Shown: piece after piece, positions 57,425-64,000 of the stretch
How the letters are laid out: each line of letters starts with the position of its first letter
Numbering within the stretch: position 1 is the first letter of the stretch
NCBI GenBank assembly: GCA_032622095.1
Contig: CP136066.1
Coordinates: forward strand, 149,761,559 to 149,825,558
Origin: Siphonodentalium dalli
Taxonomy: Eukaryota; Mollusca; Scaphopoda; Gadilida; Siphonodentaliidae
Direction of reading: 5' to 3'
DNA: 64,000 nt
Position numbers and translations under genes: made by a program
The notes under the pieces: model-generated
What the model was told of the DNA's origin: nothing
What the model saw: the letters and a program-made list of their open reading frames with translations, nothing else
Database searches by the model: none

Positions 57425-57905
57425 TATTTAGTATCATGGGAACCTGTGCCCCTGCGATTTAGACGTCTGTCAAAATTATTTTGGTGGAGTTATGCCCCTT
57501 TTTTAAACTTAGAATTTTTTTTGCAACATGGATAATTTTATCCGAGTTTTTATTCCTACATTTTTGGTCAATGTTTTTGAAATTTATCATATATTGTTAG
57601 TACCATAGGAACCTGTGCACCTGCAATTATGACGTCGCAACATGCATTATTTTGTCCGAGCTTTTATTCCTACATTTTTCAGTCAATATGTTTAGGATTA
57701 GTGTTAGGGTTGGGCACCTGCAATGGGAATCTGTTATTTTATTATTTCGACTAAATGTTTACTGACATGTGAAACATCTTAGTGTTTTAAAAACACGGGG
57801 GTATCCTTAGTCACATTGGGAAAGTCACACAACTAGTTTGCAGTGGTACAGTTCAAAATTAATACCGGGCATATTTTGCCATGCCTAGTGATACTCTTAC
57901 TAAAA
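57425..57905 (+). repeat. Mollusc-type interspersed repeat R3, copy 2
   Basis: Two tandem units share GGAACCTGTGC-CCTGC, GACGTC and TTTTATTCCTACATTTTT. The segment then ends in ACCGGGCATATTTTGCCATG. The first unit also has TTTTGGTGGAGTTAT, which recurs near the right edge of the window. Confidence 0.6.
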
Positions 57906-58082
57906 CAAGAATTTAAAAACAAAATTCAATAAGTTCCAAATTCACAATCAAATCTGTACATTTGACAGCTAAAAATATGGTTGGTCTTATTAGCAGAAAC
58001 AAAGGTCATTTTAGGTCTTATTCAATATTCAGTCATTTCATCAGAAAATGGATGCTCTTTAAGGTAATTACTAGGTAATTAC

Positions 58083-58245
58083 TTGCATAGTTCTTTACAC
58101 TTCGATCTGTTTTATTCAAAACAGACTGGGTGATCAACTGAGGCTGCGCCATACTTTTTGCCATAATTGTAGGCTCTTGTTGAATATTTGATGTACATGA
58201 TGTATTCTCAGACTCATTGTTCTGCTGTTCAGCAAACTGAGTTGG
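58083..58245 (-). CDS. Candidate internal exon, Gln/Ser-rich
   Basis: An acceptor TTTTACTTTACAG at 58246 and donor CAA|GTAATT at 58082 border 163 bp with one frame open (PTQFAEQQNNESEN..., NKTDRSVKNYA). The composition is low-complexity. It is not phase-compatible with the exon at 57342, so another exon or another gene would be needed. Confidence 0.3.
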
Positions 58246-58439
58246 CTGTAAAGTAAAAACAGATCTGTAAAGCAATTCAAATCTTCATGCTCTATTCATT
58301 AAATATATTTAACATGTCTCAAATCAGCGACCAGAATTACTCCCCTTGTATGAGACTATACCAGGTCTCTAAACCGAAAGTCGTCCAACTATCTGGACAA
58401 CTAGAGACACTGTGAGGCCAGATAAAAATACCTGTGTTT

Positions 58440-58870
58440 AGGATTTCCCTACCTACTCTAGAAAAACGTGCCTACCCAAAACTGTTTATTGGACTGTAGG
58501 CACAGATAATTTTATTTGTTCTGTGGGAAGGGCATCGAAATGTATCTTACCCATTTTCAAACCTCTCCCACAAAAACTTTTAGAAGTTTTATTAGTCTAG
58601 TGCTCTGACTAATTCAAGATAACAATATTTAGTTTTGAACCAATGTTCAATTACATCTTAACTGTGAAGCTTTCTAGATTAAATGTCAATGACCCAATGG
58701 AATTCAGGATAACAAATATAAAAAAGTCCCTACCTACCTACACTAATTATTTTTGACCATGTATAAACCATAAACCCGGGTATTATTTTTTTGGCCTTGC
58801 ACATTTTCACCTCCTATAAAAATCTTTAGAAGTTTTATTAATCTAGTGCTCTGACTAATTTTTTAGATAA
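58440..58870. repeat. Tandem pair, unit about 240 bp
   Basis: AGAAGTTTTATTAGTCTAG with TGCTCTGACTAATT occurs near 58580 and again near 58830, preceded in each case by CACCTCC-ATAAAAA-like words. TTTCCCTACCTAC and CCCTACCTACC are also shared with 36375 and 52150, so this belongs to a dispersed family. Confidence 0.5.
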
Positions 58871-59918
58871 CTTATAATATCGGACTGTATGCATATGTCA
58901 TATTTCAAGTGAATTAGATTCGCTAATTTTTAAAGTATTTGATACTTAATTTAAATTTAATTAAAAATAATGGCATGAAATTAGAGCTTATTAATAGTGA
59001 TTAGTATTGTACATTTATTTTAATATTCTTTTGGGTTGAGTTGGGGGAGGTGTCAATAAAATAATTAGGGATGGGTTGGAATCATCACTATTTTTAAAGC
59101 CTAAGAAATATTCATACTAGTAAATACTAGTAAATACTAAAAACTAACGAAATAGTTATGTTTTCTTTTGCAGGGAAATATGAACCATGTCGTTAATACA
59201 ATGAACCGAAAACCATTTCTGAGACGACTGTTGGCTTCTCAAATGGCGTTGCTTCAAAGTCCAGGGACCTGTTTCATGAAGCAATGTCATAAGATTATCT
59301 TAAGATGGACTTAATCTAAGATCTAAGGTGGATCTTATGATGTAACTTTTCCGTTTCAAGAACGCGTTTCACAAAACAAGATTAAGTCCTACTTAAGTAG
59401 TCATTTAAGTTCGCGCGCTTTTAGGCTGGCTCTCGACGATTTATTACAGCTATGCACAGAAAATGTTGGTTCTGTGTGTGTTATATGCCTAGGTACAGTG
59501 TCTGCTGACAGATACTAGGGCGTGTCTAAGAATAATTATGATATTTTAATGCAAGGGCGATAATCAGTATAATGACTGGTGCATATTTAACTGCACGCGC
59601 GCGCTTTTTAACTGTGTTTTCGCGTCAGACCCCATCCACACATAGCTGCATGCTTCCAATGCCTATTTTATACAAACGTATCGAGCTCAAATATATTATT
59701 TCAGTTATTAAAGGGACTTATACATCCTAACTCAGAATGTGAACCTTCACACATATAACATGCCATTAATGCGACGCGAGACATATGTTCGCTCCTTTCA
59801 ATGCTGATATTAGGTTCTAATACATTATACGTCTTTGGAGCATCTATAATACCAGGAAACCGAATATGTCGCCACGACGGCATACACATACAATACACCA
59901 CAATGGAAGCACTGAGCT

Positions 59919-60232
59919 AAACGCTCTTTATTGATTGCCAACATTCATGGAATACTAACACAAAACGCTCTTTATTTATATTGCTATAATGTGAATAGGA
60001 CTTCATATCGTGCTCCAAATAGACTTATTTCCAATATGAGACATACCGGTACTTGTAGAAGCCATATATAAATGATGTTAGTGCCATTTGCTCTGGTTCT
60101 GTTGTCAAATGTGCTAAACGCCTGTTATAATTAACAAACTGCGTATGAACTTCGAAAGTACGTTACGTTGAACGACATCTGCATATATGTTTTAATAAAA
60201 ACCAAATCAACGACTTCTAATAAAGAGCGTTT
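59919..60232. other. Three AATAAAGAGCGTT motifs
   Basis: Inverted copies AAACGCTCTTTATT at 59919-59932 and 59963-59976 (spacing 44) and a direct copy AATAAAGAGCGTTT at 60219-60232, also preceded by TTTTAATAAAAACC as in the M1 MITE at 51820. Function unknown. Confidence 0.6.
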
Positions 60233-60269
60233 ATAATTAACAACACGTGAACAGACGGCCGGTTCACAG

Positions 60270-60354
60270 GCCCCTGGGGAAAATTACTAAATACCAATAT
60301 AGATTATACCACTGGTATAGTCTATATTGGTATTTTAGTAATTCCCCCAGGGGT
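60270..60354. mobile_element. Near-perfect 85-bp hairpin
   Basis: CCCCTGGGGAAAATTACTAA on the left is complemented by TTAGTAATTCCCCCAGGGG on the right, and the pairing continues through ATACCAATATAGA-TATACCA to the centre. Weaker pairing continues outside (GGCCGGTTCACAGG against CTGTTGGCCAGTTCACAG). It is nested inside the CAG element; probably a small MITE. Confidence 0.7.
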
Positions 60355-60601
60355 CTGTTGGCCAGTTCACAGTGATATTATATGTTCTTTCGCGGATCCC
60401 GGTGTGCCCGCGCGGTCCGTATATACTATATACATGCTATATATCTTTTTATTTCATAGTTAATAGATTATGATAATATACATAATCATAATAAAATAAC
60501 ACATATTATGTATTATTATCTTGTTGATATATATACGGGGTACATATACAGTACATTTTTACAATCAAATTATAACATAATAATTTAGAAAGGCAAGTAA
60601 A

Positions 60602-60624
60602 TAATAATAATAATAATAATAATA
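60602..60624. repeat. (AAT)n microsatellite
   Basis: About seven AAT units in a row. Confidence 0.9.
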
Positions 60625-61198
60625 GCTGACATAAGCATTTATATAAAAAAAACTGAGTATAAATCATTCACTATTATCCTCGATGTGAAAATGTTCGGAC
60701 TAATTGTCTCAACATGATTATTGTCTACAGTGCGATTGGGTGATTTGAATCGCAAATGATGTTCAACTCTATTTAAATATATTCTTTTTGTTACAGCAAT
60801 TAGAAATGTATATATAGTCCGGTCTTGGCGGTTTACAGTTAGTAGCGGACACCCCGCCAATCTTGCAACCACTGGCCACGTCACTGCTATAGCTTACCAG
60901 TTGGTTATTAATTACTACCATTTCTGAAACACCCCTCCGTGCTAGCAAGGTGTTATTCAGTTAAATGTGTTTATAATAATATATACATGAACTAGATCCC
61001 ATCCACATTTCGGACCAACTGCGGATCATAACGTAGGTCTTAACTTTAAGATTATCTTATGACACCTCACACCAGTCTTGAAGTTAAGACCATCTTAGGT
61101 TAAGACTTTGTTCGTGAAACGCACTTATGACTGAAGTTTGAACTTATGACCATCTTAAGTCCCAACTATGTCATAAGTTGCCTTCATGAAACAGGGCC

Positions 61199-63721
61199 CA
61201 GGTTGTGGAATACAGACTTTAGATATCCTGCCATCACAACACGTACATCAAGCTGATGGCATCTGGATACAGCAAACATGTTTGCATGGCAAATGCAAAT
61301 GCTGCCACGAGTAACATGTGCAGTAAGTTGTCTCTGTGTCTCCACCAAAAATGACATTATAGAACTCGTCACCATCCTCACTATGCAACAGATACTCATT
61401 TCCAGCTGACTTTTAGGAAACAAAAGATACAAATATCGCTTGTCAGTAGATTGGGAAGCCGTTATACCAGTCCATATAATGTACATATCTCATATCTTCT
61501 CCATTGTGGGAGGAATATCTTGAAAGCATGACTTTGTAAAACAGTATGGAATCCAAGTGCAAGAGAAACAAACACTTTACTAAACAAATCTTCAATTTTT
61601 CATTAATTTAAAGGGTCCTATATTGGATTTTGTAGCCAAACCAAGCTACTACATTACCATATGGTGTATGGGTCTAATTAATTTTTTTTTTTTTTAATTT
61701 ATTCATATTTATGGTTACAGTATACTCTTAGTATTACATATGTTTTATGAGTTGTATACATGAATACAAAATACAGTACAATACAAAATGTATAGATATT
61801 TAACTTTATTTACTCAATATATTTATTTTTTCATGTGAAACATCTACATCTTACAATGCCAATTCAGATCATTTTAGCTTGGTCTCAATATTATGTGATG
61901 TGTTTCATCAGCCAATTTAACATGGTTGGGCATTCGAGTTTCAACTTTCTGAAACATTTCAGATAGTAATTTTTTTTTTTCATGGGACGGTACACATGTA
62001 CATATATGTCTACGGTCTATGTAGGATTTGCTATGTATATAGCATAACTCATTACTTTTTAGATAGTGAATGGAATTAAATTGTTTGTTAAAAGGCCAAT
62101 ATATATTGATTTTGGTCTAAGAAAACCACATGGCACTGCCGAGGTTTGGCTTTTTTTATTTTAGTTTTGTTTGTGTTATTATTTATTGAGTATGATATTT
62201 GTTTTTGTATTTATCTGTGTTTTATTATACAAGGTTGCTGTTAATGATCTGAAATTAAACTTAAAATTATGCCCACATTCTGATAAGTGCAATTTTTCAA
62301 AATACTATAGAAAATTATCAGCTGTTTGCTTTGGCGCATTGACTGAGGTTGATTTTGAGAACATTTATTGTTGTAAATGTTGAATTTCTTTGCATAATAA
62401 ATTCTAGTGTTTTCAAGTGGATACAAAAAAATTGTCAGGTATCTCATGTATGACCCAGACAAATAACCATTTGTCTGTGACTCATGAGATTATTTCTGGT
62501 ATCTACTTTTAAAAATACTAGATATCCTCCGACATGTATGTACCTTCCAAATGCTTCAGATAACTCAATTTTCTTAGTGCAGTGAGTCACGAAACTGTAT
62601 GGCCTGTTTTTAGCCAGTCTGGAGTGTCTTTATTGTACTTCTGGAACTTTTTATGGCTTTCTGTGTTTTCCTGGCAATACCTGAAATTTGGAGTTACAAA
62701 TGCAGAGTCCCCAAAAGCAGCAAGAGTTGTCGAAACATCTTGATAATTCACACCAATGAGATCGCCTCAAGATAGTTCATCTATTGTTTGGCATGATGTT
62801 ATATTGAAACCATATAAAGTATTTAAAATTATAGTAAACTGATTGAAAAACATGGCATAATACAGACCTAGAAATCACCGTAGAATTAAGGAAAATGTCC
62901 CATGGCATTGCTTATTGCCGTGGCCACTTGAAAAGGACTGCAAAAATAAAAACGTGTTGGACCATATTCCAAAAAAATCACCAATGCTGTAACAGCTTTC
63001 GTGTCTAGCAACTTACTTGTCATAACTCTTCGGGAGGAACTGATAAAGGAGAACTTTAACTGTTGTTACATTATGTGTCAGACAGATGGCAGTATTTCAA
63101 TGTATCATTTTGCCTTTCTAGCCCATTGTTTGTGTTGACAATTTGTGGCAATTTTTTTCGATATGTCCACACCCACATCTGAAATGAATGAAAAATCAGG
63201 TTACTTACTGTCAAGCTACCAATCACATCAAGTTTCAAAAACCATTACTTTAGGCCACACAAAGTCAATATTTCGGTTCTCAGTCAATTTTGCTTCAACA
63301 TCTAGAATTGTCCATAACCATTCATGTTAGGAATAAAATATAAAAAATAAAATGGGGATGTGGTGAATTGGGTTATCCTCTCGGGTGTTATAGCAGCGTT
63401 AGTTTTTCATGATTTTGATTTATTGGGGTGGGGGTCAAATTTTGTTCTGGTCACCTGTGCTTGAATGTAAGTTGAATAACATACTAAAATAAGTCGTGCA
63501 TTTTCTGTATATAACGATTGTGGGGATTACAATCAGTTTATTTACATACCGGTAGCGACTACAGTGATATAGATTTGCTTGTTATGAGAGAGTTCCTGTA
63601 ACTAGCTCAACTTTACTTTGTAAAGGTTGAGCTATTGCCATGGCTGGTATCCGTTGTCCATAGGTCCATCAACAATTTCCTTCAGCATGGGCTACATATC
63701 GTACCTTTGGTTGAATTACTA
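61199..63721. other. Gene-free stretch
   Basis: A T-run lies at about 61682-61697. The short ORFs (61184-61486 minus, 62171-62383 plus and its opposite strand, 63145-63330) show no domain. I see no repeat family that I can name. Confidence 0.4.
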
Positions 63722-64000
63722 TACCCCCCCCCCCCCCGCAACAAAGTTTTTTTTGGGGGGGGTCTGTATACTGGAATCGGCTTGTCTGTCCGTCTGTCAT
63801 CCGTGGACACAAAGTTGTCCTGAGTTTTTCTCAGTTGTTTTTTAATCATTTTCCGTGAAACTTTGCACAGACCACAAGCACCATGGGAAACTGTGCACCT
63901 GCGATTATGACATCTGTCCGACTTGTTTTGGTGGAGTTATATGTTATGATACTGGATATGAAACACAGACAAAATGTAAGTGTTCAATTTGTACTCAACA
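63722..64000 (+). repeat. Mollusc-type interspersed repeat R3, copy 3 (cut by window end)
   Basis: Begins with a C-run followed by CGCAACAAAGTTTT and a G-run, then TATACTGGAATCGGCTTGTC and TGTCCGTCTGTC. It continues with AACTTTGCACAGACC, GGGAAACTGTGCACCTGCGA and TTTTGGTGGAGTTAT as at 57425. This head is common in mollusc and other lophotrochozoan genomes. The C-run and G-run may form a stem. Confidence 0.6.

Larger units (their letters stand above)
59265..61198. mobile_element. TIR element with CAG target duplication, 1.93 kb
   Basis: The left end GGACCTGTTTCATGAAG and the inverted right end (read inward GGCCCTGTTTCATGAAG) match at 16 of 17 bases. CAG lies directly outside both ends (59262-59264 and 61199-61201). 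Subterminal words CTTAAGAT and GTCATAAG occur in both halves. The inside has no transposase, so it is non-autonomous. A 3-bp target duplication suggests PIF/Harbinger, though that superfamily prefers other triplets. It contains a hairpin MITE and three AATAAAGAGCGTT motifs. Confidence 0.75.

Noticed and set aside
61184-61486. 100-codon minus-strand ORF next to the CAG element
   Set aside because: No recognisable domain; it overlaps the element end, and the plus-strand joined frame across the insertion fits better.
1-64000. tRNA, rRNA or snRNA genes; LTR retrotransposons or retroviral genes
   Set aside because: I looked for A/B boxes, conserved rRNA words and protease-reverse transcriptase-integrase motifs and found none that hold up.

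Overview
The window is animal nuclear DNA, AT-rich and packed with repeats. No complete ordinary host gene can be read through it. Several things suggest a marine invertebrate, most likely a mollusc and perhaps a bivalve: interspersed repeats with the motifs CCGGGCATATTTTGCC and CCGCAACAAAG plus a GTCTGTCCGTC run, a short repeat headed GGCCCGGGGTAGAATA, an expanded 'DTDV / WSGCDTTSA' protein family, and a DUF3504 (Crypton-derived) gene. The species is inference; no tRNA, rRNA or mitochondrial marker is present.

Left part (1-33 kb): a graveyard of mobile DNA. It holds a broken PIF/Harbinger transposase (1919-2806), a TTAA-flanked non-autonomous element (3606-4726), two inverted 0.5-kb TTAA MITEs (6970-7471 and 8830-9332), two pseudogenes of uncharacterised expanded families on the minus strand (12930-13740 and 14770-17290), a transposase-like relic (19457-20902), two LINE 3' ends (21950-22720 minus, 27383-28400 plus), a MULE transposase fragment (26990-27345) and a TA-flanked TIR element (30479-31761). 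Foldback MITEs, minisatellites and a 13-base motif, AATAAAGAGCGTT, are scattered among them.

Central part (33.6-55.7 kb): the most interesting region. A PHD-finger ORF (minus) and a frameshifted DUF3504 gene (plus) are divergent. Downstream, a pogo-like transposase gene reads on the minus strand with a well-supported 512-bp intron. Between them lies a very large, apparently full-length CR1/L2-group LINE (38472-51019). It has a YY1-type AAGATGGCGG at its 5' end, ORF1, about 6 kb of higher-order satellite, and ORF2 with endonuclease, reverse transcriptase and a degenerate 2A-like N-terminus. The LINE is bordered on both sides by nearly identical copies of the same sequence (35700-38471, 2772 bp; 51020-54254, 3235 bp), and the copies end exactly at the LINE ends. 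Without the LINE and one copy, the DUF3504 3' end and the pogo transposase become continuous. This is the layout of an insertion with a target-site duplication of about 3.2 kb; one copy later lost most of an internal MITE. A tandem duplication or an assembly fault is the alternative.

Right part (55.7-64 kb): several short open segments with consensus splice sites may be exons of a real but unrecognised gene on the minus strand, and three of them are phase-compatible with the pogo gene. A 1.9-kb TIR element with CAG target duplication (59265-61198) and further mollusc-type repeats follow. Most coding sequences in the window are decayed mobile elements; no operon or pathway connects them.
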